DNA of 64,000 nucleotides from Lineus longissimus (lineage: Eukaryota > Nemertea > Pilidiophora > Heteronemertea > Lineidae). Position 1 is the first letter of the stretch. Each line of letters starts with the position of its first letter. The stretch lies in NCBI RefSeq assembly GCF_910592395.1, contig NC_088317.1, positions 806,001 through 870,000 of the forward strand. The letters run 5' to 3'. This document shows positions 49,001 through 61,392 of this stretch, in pieces. The notes beneath the pieces are model-generated. The model was given only the letters and a program-made list of their open reading frames with translations. It did no database searches and was not told the DNA's origin. A program made the translations under genes and the position numbers.

Positions 49001-52000
49001 GTTGAGACAGGCAAACACTGAGCTCAACGATTTATAGACGACTGGCGACACAAATCATGTGCGGAAGCGAAAAATGTCAAACAAAAACTTCTACATTTTA
49101 TAGTTATTATTTGATATAGAGTGACTTCTGACATGCGCTTCCTCCATTTCATATGCCGGTTTCGATTATCTACGGTCTCTTTTGCCTGTATATTTATGAA
49201 CAGTTATCAGAATTTCAAGTGCGAAATACTTATTATGACATATGTGAATGAAAACATCAATGTATTTTTGTGAATTTGTGAACAATATGGTTGATTCCGG
49301 GTACTTTAAAGTCCCAATCGATTAACCTCAAGCAATGGAAATTGATTTCAGATCGCCTTATGTCAACACCGCTTGATACATAAACGCTGAAGTGAGACCT
49401 CGAACAAGTCAATCAATGATTACTGAGACGATACACCATGAAGATGCCATATTCAGGCCATTAATGTCAGCCCGTTTGAAATACTACGCCATGCCGTGTA
49501 GCTATCGGAATATGACTGGACAATTTGCGTATAACTAGGACATAAATCTTTGAACAAGGAATAAACAGAGACGAGGAAGCTGCCAGAATCGAGTTGCACA
49601 AGGTTATCTGTTGTGTGATTCAATTTGAGTTTTGTGTCCTCATTTCAAAGTTGTTTTCCAGCATGACGGCCATGAAGGAAAACAAGTTTGGTCCATGGCA
49701 AGTAGTTCAAGGAGACTTTCTATGTGACTCAGTTCGCCTTGGCACTGGAAGAAGTCATGTTTACATGTCCGGGACTTGTCTTTAGGATGACGACGGAATA
49801 AATGGTAGGCCTACTGCAGATTTATGGCGAAAAACATCCGGTATTGCACTTTTTGGTGAATGCATTCCTTTGAAAGTGGGGTTTTTCCCCATGCAGGGTG
49901 GTGAGCATTATATCGGATTGCGCGGATATGAGCTAACTCCCAGTTGAAGAAATTTTCAAACGCTTTTAGAAGGAGAGGTAGATAAGGCTTGGCCTTGTCG
50001 GATAAAAATCATCGAATACGTTTAGATGAAGATCATCTTCATTCTTCGTCGAGTCGGAGATGGGCCTAGCATACTTTTGACAGCTATAATAACGTATTTT
50101 ATGGGTATTTCTTGGTACACGTTAAGAAAAGTACAACACGAGGCGAACTAGCTTAAAATACATGTAAATAAAACTCCACGCGAACCTGCATTTCTTGTTC
50201 GTCTACCTTGACGATGCCACTTCCGGATTTTGATGAGATTTATGGGCCGAAAGAATTACTCCTGGCAATAGCAAGGAAACAACCGTAGATACACGCAGAC
50301 GTACAGAGAAGCAGGTTAACCCTTATATGTAGACGATAGAGCAAAGAAACCCAATTGGTTTACTGATGATGGGAACCCAAGCTTGGCGAGGCTCTCCTCA
50401 GTTGGTCAGTAGGCCTACAGGAAAGTGGCTTGAGGAACCGATACCGAACTGGTTCTATTGGCTGTTGTCTCACCAAATACCACGAGGGTTCAACTAATGT
50501 AGGTCAACATCGGTTTAAGGCGAAATGACAGCTCCTTACGCTAACCAAAACTGACAGTGATATAGGCCTATCATTTTCTCTGCTAAAACACTTCAACCTA
50601 GAGCTGACCTCTGTGGTCCAAACGAGACCGTAGTCCAATATCAAAACGTAAATTTTATCCAAGGTGTTTTAGAATTTAACAAGCCGGTCTGGCTACTCGG
50701 TGCAAAGGTATAAATCAATGACCATGTTCTTTAACCTGTAGCGTCTGACAAATGTACTTGATGACCCCTATTTTTCCGTTGTAAAGGGATGTTTTGGTCT
50801 ATTTCTGCGGTCGTAATCTTAAGTTGTTTGTCGGCACTTCAAACGGATATGAAAAAAAATACACTGGACCATGATGCGCTTGGCCATCCCTATTACATGG
50901 AAAGATCGGTGCCAATCACCTCTGGATGGCTTCAATGTTTAGAGTCGACTCGTTATTTTCTGAAAAACACAACGTTTATTCGATCGATTACCATCCATGG
51001 CAACCAATGGTCGTGATGTTCAGGTTAGTGTACCAGGCGACGATTATTGCAGGCCAGTGTTCTTAGGACTGCTTTTATTTTTTCTTGTTCTTACCTGCCT
51101 CCCTGCTTCATTGTTATGTCGATTCATCAACGCTCGTTTTGATCGCGAATGCGATCCCTTCCGCTTCTTTTTCCTCACGCCAGGAGTCGCTGTTGTAACC
51201 ACTTCCGGTGGCGGAACAGCCGAAGCAGAATTCGACGCAGAATTCAATGAACTTTTAGTCCGTTTGTTTGATCCTTCTTTTGATGATTTTGTCCATGGTG
51301 CATCGACGAATAATTTGCCGAATTGTGCTCCGAAGCGCGTATTGTCACTACATCCTCCCCACTTGAAGTCCCCATCGGGGGCCTCTCTTGGGAGTCGTCC
51401 ACAGCTACACCGTGTGGTGCCGCCCGTGCTGCATGACCGCGCCACGGCATGTGCCACCGCCGCAGCTGACAGTGCGTACACGAAAGCTTGTTCTCTCGTT
51501 CCTGAAAGTTCAGAAAAATACAGTTACATTGTTTGTCACTTGTAGTTTTTTACTCTGTAGTGAAATTGTAAACACCGAAATAAAAAATATTTAACCTTTG
51601 AAAATACTTTTAGGGATGTTTCGGCCCCGGCCAACACAAATAGCCAGCCTTTAGAGTTATTTACTGGGGAAATTTCAGTCAGTGTTAAAGTTTCTGTCAG
51701 TGTTAAGTATGATACATGTGGAACTTCGATTCATGTTTCCGGCGATCACATGGGTTTTTTTCAAAACGAACGCAATTATTTTGTTGTTTCTGAAGACACT
51801 TTTTACCGCACCCAGTCTCAGTTTCTTGACGTATAAAAACTAGTTTGAAAGTGACCTCGGGCGTTTAAATCTTCCAAGAGAAAATATCGGAGTTAGTTTC
51901 CCAGCGCATATGCATTCTAGATGTATACACTTTACCAAATCATCGATCAACTCCAAACCTCGAGGCGGGCCATTATTGCCACAATAGTTAAAAGTCTTAA

Positions 52001-55000
52001 ATGAGAGAATTCGAATTGATGATATTCATGTCAAAACACAATGGTGGTTAATTGGCCGTCACTAGCGTCAGACAGAGTTTTCAAACCTGTTTTGTAGCGA
52101 GTCTGGCAGCTTAATCTATACTCCTTGTGTTTGCCTGTCAGGGAAACATTACTGGGGTGGGATACCTGTAGCCTAAGATTAATCGGTCCTATTGCTAGTT
52201 CCGCTTCACTATCCCTGAATCAGGCGTCTCTAAGTTGCCGAAGATACAAAGGGTTGCCTTGCCTCTTAGAAAGCACACTCTAAGCGATAAGATGATTTTC
52301 AGTATAAATCAGCTCTTGCAGAATATCCGGCCACATTTACTAGATTTCATTTTTGCTGCGTAGATTATCTGCCCTTTGATGTGGTTGCGGAAAACATTTT
52401 TAGCACCGGTGCAACAGTCTAAAATCCCCCTCCTCCTCATTCCTCTGACAAGATATCCGTCCCTATTATATGGTGACGAACTAAAGTATGGTTTCGTACC
52501 CACCATGACCGTCAATAGCTCAGAAATTAACAGTCCTCCGTCCCCAGACACTTTTTCCAAGGACATCTCTGTTTTTTTTATTAAAGCATCTCTCATCAGA
52601 CACTTATCGTCAATTACAGTATCTTCCCAATTACCGTATCTATGAACTGGTCTGAATTGACCTATGTATGCATGCTTCAAACAGGCCAGGAATGTCCCTC
52701 GAGCTATAGGCAACTCAATGCAAGGTGCATGACGCTTTCAATAACATGATGTTATTAATCACCTCTTGCAAGGAAGTCTAACTTATTATGATAATTCAAA
52801 GATGATCTATGGATACATAAACCTTATTAGTTGCCAAATTATGTATCACGTTATTGTACTATCTTATAGTTTACGAGGGTAACTTTCCCTATATGTATGT
52901 TAACTGTCAAAATGTATAAAATGGCGATATGGGATTAAGCTAACGATGACTTCGGACTTGCTCTATGAATGTTCCATTGCAAGCGATAAATTGCGATATA
53001 ATTTTGACAGCTTTTATGAAAATGATTGGAGAAATAAAGTGCAGACTTCAAGGTCAGGTACCTGATGGACAATGACGAGGTCATTTATAGCAAAGTCAAG
53101 CCACCATAGCCAAATTTGATATTTATGGCAGTTCACAAGTTCAATGCGGAAACATAACGTAGACGAAACACTTGTTTTTATGATATTCTTGAGCCAATAT
53201 CTCTCCCGATCCTGAAATGCTGATAGCCCTTTAAACGAACTATAAAGCAATGAAGCAATGAGTTCCATTGCAAAATAAAGTTTGTCCGTTTGCTCAGGGA
53301 GCAAGAATCACTCTCATCAGGTTAGGTACACTATGCAAGTGTCAACGAACTGGAAAAGCTGAGTTTCGTCAAATGATTTTAGTGTTATTTCGCATCACTA
53401 GCTACATGTTAGAAAGTGACCGGTTTTAGATTTTAACAACAAGTGCCAAATCAGTTGATTGCTTTTAAGGCGACATGTTTGACCAATAAACGTCTAAAAA
53501 GACCATTAAAAGGTTTCAAGACATCTTATCTGATGGTAGGACGCATGGGGTCCAACAGTTAGGCGATAAAGGGACTTGGAGCGATAAGATTTCAGTGCGG
53601 CACCATATATAGTTGAGCAACATTTACCTCTCCTTGTCCATTGAGAACTTTGCACTTAAGATATTATCACTTTTGGAGGAGAGCGGGAAAAACATTTCTC
53701 TCCATTTTTTGAGTACTTGCCTGAGGTAAGATCTGGAGGTAATTTTGGTGCATTTGTAATACTTGAGCAATTCCATCTTCTATCTTGAAATAATTGTTGA
53801 CACGCTGCGACTGTCAACCGGGTGGCGTGCGCCACAGGGGACATCAAGTCTAAATTGTTCTTACATATTTTCACTTGTTTCGATACTAATCCATGGACCT
53901 TTGAGCGAACACAATGTACTGTTTGATTCCAGTGTCTTTGGTCGGTGCGGTGAAGAGCTCTGAAAGGATAGAATGAGGAGAATTATGATACCGCGAAATG
54001 AACTAATAGTTTATAGGCCTACCAAAAAGAGAATATTATTTTCATTATCGTCATTATCATCGTCGTCGCGCCGCGTCTGGCATCATCATCATCATCCGTC
54101 ATCATCATCATCTTTCTAAATGCACTTAAATATTTAGGCCATAATTTTATGGACAAGGTCCATTACTTCGGTGCGATTTGGGAAAGAGGCGAGACTCAGA
54201 ATAGAACTAACCGGGTGAATCATGGCAAGGATTTTATGAGGGTTTTATGTTGTATCCCCCTTTCTGCTAGTACTTTTGCGATGATTTTATGACTTCTTTA
54301 TCGCTTGGCACGTTGAGAATACGAACTGACAAGCCCTGTCAGGCATCAGACAAAATGTCAGAGGTAACGTAAGGCCGTAGAGGATCTGTGAGTAAACATG
54401 TTGGCCTTCCGTCCTTTAGGATCAGAAAATTGAAACCATTGTAGGCAACTTCATCATGATATCATCTGACAATGCGGAATTTTAATTTCACAATTACTAG
54501 TTCAATGGCACCTATTTTATTTCATTTGAACCGAATCTCGGGAAAACATGATTGGTTAATTATAACGACAGAACGAGTGCTTATTTGATATTTGGTGGCA
54601 TCCAAAAACACCCATAGACGGATAGATCGTTGATGGGTGCGCGAAGGTATTGCAAATGGAAATGATATTTCGTCACTGAAATAATAATACACTGGCACTT
54701 TCGCTATTGCTGAAAAGTCGTGATTGTCGGGTACGAGAATAGATCTTTATCACCACAACTTAAATGCAGGTCCCAAATGGCCGATTACGAAGAGATCGCT
54801 ATCTATGAAGTCGCCCACCACGCGTTACACGTCGAATGTTCCTGGACTGGTTGAGGGGTATTTTGTCACTTGGTTCTACTGCTTTGAGAAGTCAAGCGTT
54901 TACCTCTGTTTTACTCTATCACCTCCATTAACTCACGTCTAGTGTCGGGTTATGATCCTGGATCAATTGAGGTGCAAACATTGAAACAAATCCGGAGATT

Positions 55001-57354
55001 GATCAGCAAATTTGATCTATGATAGCGATCTCTGTACTGAAAACATGGCTGTCGCAGTGGTGCGAAATAAGATCGTCTCGACCACAATTATTTGGCAAAG
55101 TTAAGGACGTCTATTGCGAAAATTATCAAACGGGCGGTAAATGAAGTTTTATGAGTAAAGTTTGCTTCATTTTTGAAGCTCCCGTTCTTCATCCTTGCCA
55201 TTAAACAAAGGCTTATGCTATTATTTCTATATGATATGTTAAAGTAATACATATGTACTTGATTATGATTTCAAAAATGCCTGTGTTTTCTGATTGTTTC
55301 ATTTGGCTCAATGTAGCTCTGTACATTTGTGCTGCACATAGAGTTACCAGAGAATGATGCACGTTATTTTCTCTAGTAGCAAACATGGGAAAAGAAACTA
55401 TTAATATCAATCTATGTGCTATCTAACTAGACTAAACACGAGGAGCATTTCCTGACATGCGTCTCTTCACATATCAAACCAGGCATAGCGTACAACTCTG
55501 ATTCCAAGGTGGTACATGAATGGTACTCAAAATATACAAAGCCAGCAAAAAATGAACTTTTTTTCTGCTCAAAATGAAGAAACATCATCAGTCCCAAAAA
55601 GTACTCTATGGCGGGCACTGATAGTTCATACTATACAGCATTTGCCTATAATTGTTCTACCAATGACAAATATTTGCAGCCAATTATAATATCTGATATG
55701 ATCTTATTGTTTCATAGAACTAATAAAGCTAAATACACAGCCACTTTGGGTTGGCTGCCGTCTGTCTTATCAATCGTATTATGACCTAAATCATCTGACA
55801 TTTAATGCAATTTTACATTTCTTTTTATTGATCTAATTACGTTATTCTTCCGTCAAGGTTTGATGGAGTTTACTAACAAAGTGACTAAGACATGCCGATT
55901 ATGATTGATAAGCAGTATAGGTCATTGAAGATATCGTTAGTCAGCGGGCTGCACTCGTGGTACACCGCTTCTCGCTTCCCAGGAAAAGACAACTTTATTA
56001 GTTTGTACGCAAGTGCGTGTGGCTGCTTTGTTTTTCTTTTTTGATTGTACTGGTTGCTTTTGGGGGTGAGGCAATTTAAGTAGAAAGAGAGTGATGATGG
56101 TGGTGATAATTACCAAGCAAACTTTTAGTCATCCAATCCATTGGATATAAATCTTATATCCAGGGTTGGTGTCCATTAGATATATAAGCCAAAACCTGGA
56201 CGGTGGGCGTGAGGATATGGTATTTCCTTACATAAGATAGCTATTCCAGGGAATGTGGTTCCCTCCATTTTATAATTTGTACATGTATTTCAAAATTGTA
56301 ACATATCAAACGCTCTATCAAACGCTATCTGAAAATCCAAAATATCCAAAAATCTGAACTTTTATATTTTTGATAATCGGGAAACTGGCCACAAATTTTC
56401 AGTAGATTTTTCCACTAAAATTAAACAATTAATTAAGACTGTAGTCATTTCGAAGAAAAAATACATGGATGTCCATACTTTGATTACCAACTTTTCCAAG
56501 GAAATGTTAGTGGAATATTGGAGAATTTGACAAATTTCATCTACTCATTCTTAAGTATTTAAATCCTCCGTTATCATGTTTATACGAATCATGATCTTCC
56601 CGATTTATTATTTTCCTGAAAAATTCTTTCACTTTTTTTATTCGATTTTGGTAAATCGACGTAGAACTTGAATCTCAGGATCGTATCTCTTTCGTCTCAT
56701 CGAAAAAGTAATATCGGCTGAAATCCATCAGATTCTCAATGTGGTGGTTTGATTATAACTTTTACTGTGGTGATAAAAGTATTTTAAGAGCATACACTCA
56801 CAACTGAATAATTTGAATTACCTGGGCAATTTCTGCTGGTCCTTGTCAGTATAGGGCTACTGACAGTGTTATTGTGGACCTATACCAGTTTCTTGGGAAT
56901 TCCGGTATTGGATAAAAAACTCAAATCTCCACAAAAATCCAAGATAATTACGTTCTTTTCAGCAATATATACCAGATTGCAATATTATGCGGTTCTTTGT
57001 ATCCAAATTTGGCTATATCGGGCTCTGCGTGATGCATTGCCAGACCAAATCAGATTGAGATGACTCGGCAGGCTTGGCAGGTCATGCCGCCAAAACAAGC
57101 CTTGACCAGTGATATGAGCCAAATATACCACACAATAAAGTCATTTCGTTCAGAGTTTGGAATAAAAATAACAATTTATGACCGTAGATTGTCATGCCCT
57201 AATTATCAGTTTAATGATAATGTTGTTGCGAGAGCGCGACTGGAGTATTTTATAAGGGACACAATGGTACTTACAACCATTTGACGGCATCAACGGCAGG
57301 CCCGGCCAGGCTCAACACGAGTATACCAAATACAAGTGAGATAGAATTCGGCAT
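45856..57354 (-). CDS. wnt11: WNT11, complete, six coding exons
   Basis: Secreted lipid-modified ligand for Frizzled receptors; WNT11 members usually act in planar polarity and cell movement. Minus-strand exons in order: 57275-57354, 53721-53959, 51095-51501, 48358-48486, 46400-46563, 45856-46030; phases agree throughout, 397 residues. Exon 1 is a signal peptide ending AVDAVKW, matching the family's KWLAL join. Then [24 protein letters not shown] and RRWNCSS (exon 2); [24 protein letters not shown] and WGGCSDN (exon 3); [10 protein letters not shown] with acylated Ser258 (exon 4); [18 protein letters not shown] (exon 5); and RECKKG, CCGRGF and [17 protein letters not shown] ending in CK (exon 6). 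WNT11 is chosen over WNT4/16 from NLDLM, the CSCG...WGGC spacing and DAP. It sits head-to-head with SLC19A. Confidence 0.95.
48358..48486 (-). CDS. wnt11: WNT11 exon 4, acylation site
   Basis: Encodes [20 protein letters not shown], then [11 protein letters not shown], bounded by TATATTTCAG and CAG|GTAAGT, both phase 0. Ser258 in HGVSGSC is the position that Porcupine acylates with palmitoleate in WNT proteins. This exon is too short to stand out as an open frame and was found from the motif. Confidence 0.93.
48535..48790. repeat. Cluster of inverted and direct short repeats in a WNT11 intron
   Basis: GAATACATTCGTTATAAGCG at about 48535 recurs in direct orientation as GATGTATTCGTTACAAGCGG near 48762 and inverted as CCGCTCATATAAATGTATTC near 48690. 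Copies of CGCTGATATA/CGTTGATATA lie between. It has the look of a decayed palindromic element; limits are approximate. Confidence 0.5.
51095..51501 (-). CDS. wnt11: WNT11 exon 3 with low-complexity basic insert
   Basis: Encodes [20 protein letters not shown], then [20 protein letters not shown], then [19 protein letters not shown] stretch of about 54 residues follows (176-229), where WNT11 proteins I know have about 12-15, before [13 protein letters not shown] resumes the family. The insert is Ser/Asn/Ala-rich, then [13 protein letters not shown], then [14 protein letters not shown]. The + strand is also open here (50997-51545), but that frame is a shadow. Confidence 0.93.
51502..53720 (-). 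other. WNT11 intron with GC-AG ends
   Basis: Intron 2 of WNT11; donor GCAAGT, acceptor GAACTTTCAG. A minus-strand frame (52309-52713) and a plus-strand frame (52376-52645) overlap in it without recognisable domains or splice context. Nothing else seen. Confidence 0.75.
53721..53959 (-). CDS. wnt11: WNT11 exon 2, ending in a GC splice donor
   Basis: Acceptor TATCCTTTCAG opens the exon. It encodes [16 protein letters not shown], then [20 protein letters not shown], then [20 protein letters not shown], then LPPDLTSG. The only junction that keeps frame with the next exon (G|GA ACG, giving GTREQAF) places the donor at CAG|GCAAGT, a GC donor with otherwise ideal consensus. Confidence 0.9.
53960..57274 (-). 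other. WNT11 intron 1
   Basis: Intron between the signal-peptide exon (donor GTAAGT) and exon 2 (acceptor TATCCTTTCAG). It contains an imperfect ATC/TCATCA microsatellite at about 54040-54112. No other feature recognised. Confidence 0.8.
54040..54112. repeat. Imperfect (ATC)n microsatellite
   Basis: Interrupted runs of ATC/CATCAT with a GC-rich break (CGTCGTCGCGCCGCGTCTGG) in the middle. Confidence 0.85.
57275..57354 (-). CDS. wnt11: WNT11 first coding exon (signal peptide)
   Basis: The ATG at 57354-57352 opens 26 codons: a short polar start, the hydrophobic core [14 protein letters not shown], then VDAVKW and two bases of a Leu codon before donor GTAAGT. The next exon begins A|GCT, giving KWL-AL, as in other WNT11 proteins at this junction. 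It was too short to appear as a long open frame; it was found by searching for the expected Trp-Leu/donor junction. Confidence 0.85.
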
Positions 57355-58942
57355 CCCCCGAGTCCTTATGTAACAATCCTAGTAATAATCCTACGGAATA
57401 TTCCTTGGCGCTACATCTCCGTTCACTAGGCCAGCGAGAAGACAAGTTACTCCTCCACTGCGTGTGATTGTTTCGTTGGTTTCGCGAGGCTCTGCCCACG
57501 GACGGCCTAGCGCTCCTCGGTCATCCTGCGGAACCATTTAACTTTTCACTCTGGTCGTAAAGTCACTGGAGAATGTTTCCAGGATTATTTATGACCGTAT
57601 TGGCCAGTACAATTAGAGGAACCGGCGCAGTAAGCCATTGACTCACCAATGTTATGGCTCCTGGCTGAGGTATATTGCCTTGCCCACGCTGGCAGGGAAG
57701 AGCGCTATAAAATAGAGACTAGAGTTTCTAATCTGTACATCGTTGATATGCCGTCTTCCGGTTAAAGAACTCGGTGTAAAGGTATCTTTAATCCCCTACC
57801 CTTCGCCGTTCTACCCTTTTGTTCAATCAGCGTGCTAAGGGATGTATAGCAAGAAAGACAAACCCCGCTTCGTCTTAAACTAGCCCCGCCCCCCCCCCCC
57901 CCCCCTCCCATGACTATGTGAAGGACAGGACCCATTGGTCTTCCATGTCATGTTTTCTCTCGAACAAGTCGGCGCAAACCTATGGCGCTCCCTCTCGGAG
58001 CGCGATGCGATACTCTTAGCTTGCTTGACCGAGCTGTAAGGACGGTGTTACATCTGAGCTTGTTCCCTAAATTTCAATGTTTCCATACACCAATGTAACC
58101 ATGGTAATGCTACGCGCACGTGCTTCATAAAAACTGTTCGCTCACGTGGCGGGAAAGCAGCTCCGCAGCGTGGTGTCCTCTGGTATTATAAAGTAGGCCT
58201 ACTCGTGTATAGGCCAGGCCATATGGTGGCATATTTTCGAAAATGTAGGTCATTGGGGTGTACAGGCATGTATGCCATGCTCCATGGCCTAAATGATAGG
58301 CTGCATATCCTTTATGGGCCGACATGTCCGATATGATCCCGGAAGCGAAGGACAACCTGTAATTGACCAACAAAAAATGGGCAGACGTTTGTTATCTCCA
58401 TGATTTTTGACAATGTTTATCATTTTATAGGCCTGCTGGGGCATGTGTCTCGGCAGCCGATTGGAGCTACGAGTATCGCATGAGATAATAATCATATCAG
58501 TTGTGACTTTCGGTGGTAGGTTCAGTCTTCTACAATTGAAAACTGCGGACGCTGGCGCTTGGTAGTGATTGTAGATGCCTGTAGACCGTAGACTGCAATC
58601 CATTTCGTCATCCTTATCTTATTTCCGGGCGACAGGACGAGGCCGGTTCACTGCGTTCGGAGAGTTGTAGTAGATCGTCGCAAGGTTTGTATTTTGTCAC
58701 ATATCTCGTGCCATTCACCAAAGCAGACATGATACTCAAGCATATACGTCATCAACACTTCTGTGCCGTAAGGAGGCTGATCTTGGTCTTGCACCCCCCC
58801 CCCCCCTTTACGTCTTCACCCGTGGTCGTCACCTTTATCATGTTTCGCAACTGACAAACATCATTCTACGCTACAAATTGTGATGTGAGGCCTCCATCAT
58901 TACAGATGATTTTTGACCCTGATGCATTTGTCTCTTCACCAG
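57355..58942. promoter_or_regulatory. Divergent intergenic region between WNT11 and SLC19A
   Basis: About 1.6 kb between the WNT11 start (-) and the SLC19A coding exon (+); it must contain the upstream control regions or 5' UTRs of both. It is somewhat more GC-rich than the rest of the window and has C homopolymers at 57889-57905 and 58794-58806. No TATA box was found in a convincing position for either gene. TTTGTCTCTTCACCAG at 58927-58942 looks like a 3' splice site, so SLC19A may have a non-coding first exon here. Confidence 0.5.
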
Positions 58943-58952
58943 ATTACTGACC

Positions 58953-61392
58953 ATGGAGCCTTGGCAACGTGCTGTCCTTATCCTCTGCCTCTACGGCTTT
59001 TTCAAGGAGCTGCGTCCGTCCGAAGCCTTCCTGACACCATACCTGAAAAGTGACTTCAAGAATCTTACAGAAAATGAAGTCAACAACCAGATATACCCCG
59101 TCTGGACGTATTCCTATCTCGCAGCCCTTTTCCTTGTGCTGTTGACGACGGATCTACTGCGTCACAACCCGCTCATCATTTTCGAAGGAGTGATGTACCT
59201 GATCACGTGGTCTCTCCTTATATGGGGTGAGGGCGTCATGGCAATGCAATTGATGCAGTTTGTCTATGGGTTCGCTACAGCCACCGAGATCTCCTATTCT
59301 TGTTACATATATCTTGTGGTCTCTATGGATAAGTATCAGAAACTGACTGGACTGATTCGGGCGGTGCTACTTTGCGGACGGTTTACGGCGGGTGTGGTGG
59401 GGCAGTTGGTGATATCACTGCATGCAATGAACTACTTGCAGCTGAATTATATTTCTATGTCCTGCGTTGGAGTCGCTTTCATCATGTCTCTTATTTTGCC
59501 ATGCGCAAATAAACTGAACTCGGCCAAAAAGGACGCTGATGATGCATTCCGAGAGAGGACTGTCTCCACCATGTCGTCTGCCCAAATATCGACAAGTGAC
59601 GTCGGTGTGACAGCGGACTCCTTGGCAGAGGAAATGGAAACCCCGCGGGGTTGTAGCTGTTGCACGTGCTGCAACCAGGAAACAGACGACGATAGCAGCT
59701 TCGTCGACGTCAGCCTCTCTGAAACGAGGTGCTGCCACCGGTGTAACAAGCGATGCAAATTCGAGATGAGAAGCCTATTCTATGACGTCATCAAATGCTA
59801 CACGAACCCAAACATGTTGAAATGGTCCCTGTGGTGGGCGTTTGCGACATGCGGCTTCTTCCAAGTGGGAAACTTCGGACAGAATCTTTGGGATGAAATC
59901 AGCCCTTCTAGGGACAATCCAAAGATTTACAACGGCGGAGTGGAGGCGATTACGACACTGACAGGTAACGAGGACAGTCACATTGCCGCTGCTGGTCTCA
60001 GTGTGCCGTCCAAGTGGTGACTCGCTGGGATGGGCGGCCTTCCGTCTTGATGGCACAACCATTAGAAAGACATTGGTACAACCTAGGATAATGGGTGATA
60101 TGAATAAAGACTAGTAAATGCTTTTACTTCAGTTTTGTACAGAAAGGCCTAGTGTACATGTACATGGAGATTTAGGTCCCATACGACAGAAGAGATCAAC
60201 CTCACAAGAGTCAATAATCTCATTAAAAGTATTTATTACCCAACTATCATAATGCGCTTGGCCAGGAAATAGACATCTGCAGTCATAGGAGATCACACAG
60301 AAGCGAGTTCATAGTGATTTTATCAATTTCAGGGGCGGTCATGGCTTTCGCAACCGGCTTCATAAAGGCAGACTGGCAAAAGTACGGGGAGCTGTTACTG
60401 TTTATTGTGACAGCCTTGGATTGTGTCTGCTTGCTCGTCATGTCTCAGGCCACCAATATCTGGCTGGCTTATGCTATGTACATAGTCTTCAGGGCGTTCT
60501 ATCAGCCTGGTATCACAGCTGCAAGGTAAGCGCCCGGAAACCTACAGTAGTTGCTCCCTCTCTTCTCTTGGCCCTCCCTACCGCCTCCCTGGACTTGGTG
60601 CGAGGGATACAGGAGTCTGGTGAACGAGAGACCATCCACGTGTGTGCATAGCGTCCCAACAAACAGAAGAATGCATCCATGCCCATATAAATTACTTTAT
60701 ATTTCTCCTTTTTAATCTCCAGTTTCCAGATCGCATCTTATCTGAAAACCGACCGCCATGGACTTGTCTTCGGATGTAACACGTTCATGGCTCTTTTGCT
60801 CGAGACTATCATCACAGCTGTAGTCGTGGACAAGAGGGGGTTAGACACACCAATTAGGACACAGGTGAATACAGTTTAAATGCTGTCCATCTCCCTCCAC
60901 AATCAAATATCACACAAAAAAGGAATTTTCATGGGCTGTGAAAATGGACCAAACTTCTTCCCGTTCCTTCATCAATAAGCCTAGCTTCGCACGAACATAG
61001 TTGTCATGGAAATAGAGGCATAACAAATCATCAATAACAATGATGTGAAGCACGTGTCTGATCACAGTTTCCATTGGTCGCAAATTCGATTTTTGAGGAC
61101 AAAGTCACAACCTCAATGCAAGAACAAGTTCTAATAACGGCGCTAGGGAACAGTATGACCAAGCTGCCGTAGTCGTGATCTTTAGGATGTCCTCAGCCCA
61201 GCCAGCATTCTGTCAGTAGATTGTGCTCAATTTTGATTTTCTTTGTTCCAGTTTGTGGTATACGGCTGCTACTTCGGCATCATTTCGGCAGTATTCGCTG
61301 GAGCAGCAATCTACAGCACATACCGCCGCCTGAGGGCAACAGAGGTCGACAATCAAGGCCACACAGATGAAGCAAATGTTCAATCTTCTTAA
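58953..61392 (+). CDS. SLC19A: SLC19A-family thiamine/folate transporter, complete, four coding exons
   Basis: Plasma-membrane carrier of the reduced folate/thiamine family. Exons 58953-59964, 60333-60525, 60723-60864 and 61252-61392, GT-AG, phases agreeing; 495 residues, normal for the family. The ATG sits in a strong context (GACCATGG). The N-terminus has the family signature LCLYGFFKELRPSEAFLTPY (usual RPSEPF has Pro where this has Ala), followed by IYPVWTYSYL, YGFATATEISYSCYIYLV and LCGRFTAGVVGQLV. The second half has GAVMAFATGFIKADW, HGLVFGCNTFMALLLETIIT and VVVDKRGLDTPI. About twelve hydrophobic segments split six and six around a long cytosolic loop (about 190-275), which here holds nine cysteines. 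The sequence resembles the thiamine members (SLC19A2/3) more than the folate carrier as I remember them, but substrate cannot be settled by eye. Confidence 0.95.
59965..60332 (+). other. SLC19A intron 1
   Basis: The reading frame stays open for 19 codons past the donor ACAG|GTAACG and then stops at 60018-60020. The family sequence resumes at GG GCG GTC (60333) after TCAATTTCAG, so the extension is intron, not coding. Confidence 0.9.

Noticed and set aside
50997-51545. 182-codon open frame on the + strand with a hydrophobic stretch
   Set aside because: It lies antisense to WNT11 exon 3 and is explained by that exon's GC-rich codons; it has no family similarity, while the minus strand matches WNT11 residue by residue.
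55690-55780. Alternative WNT11 first exon ending PKW-L with donor GTGTAT
   Set aside because: An in-frame stop precedes it and there is no start codon or signal peptide; the exon at 57275-57354 has all of these and a GTAAGT donor.
59415-59758. Two ~105-codon minus-strand frames with many Cys and Arg
   Set aside because: Antisense shadows of the SLC19A first coding exon.
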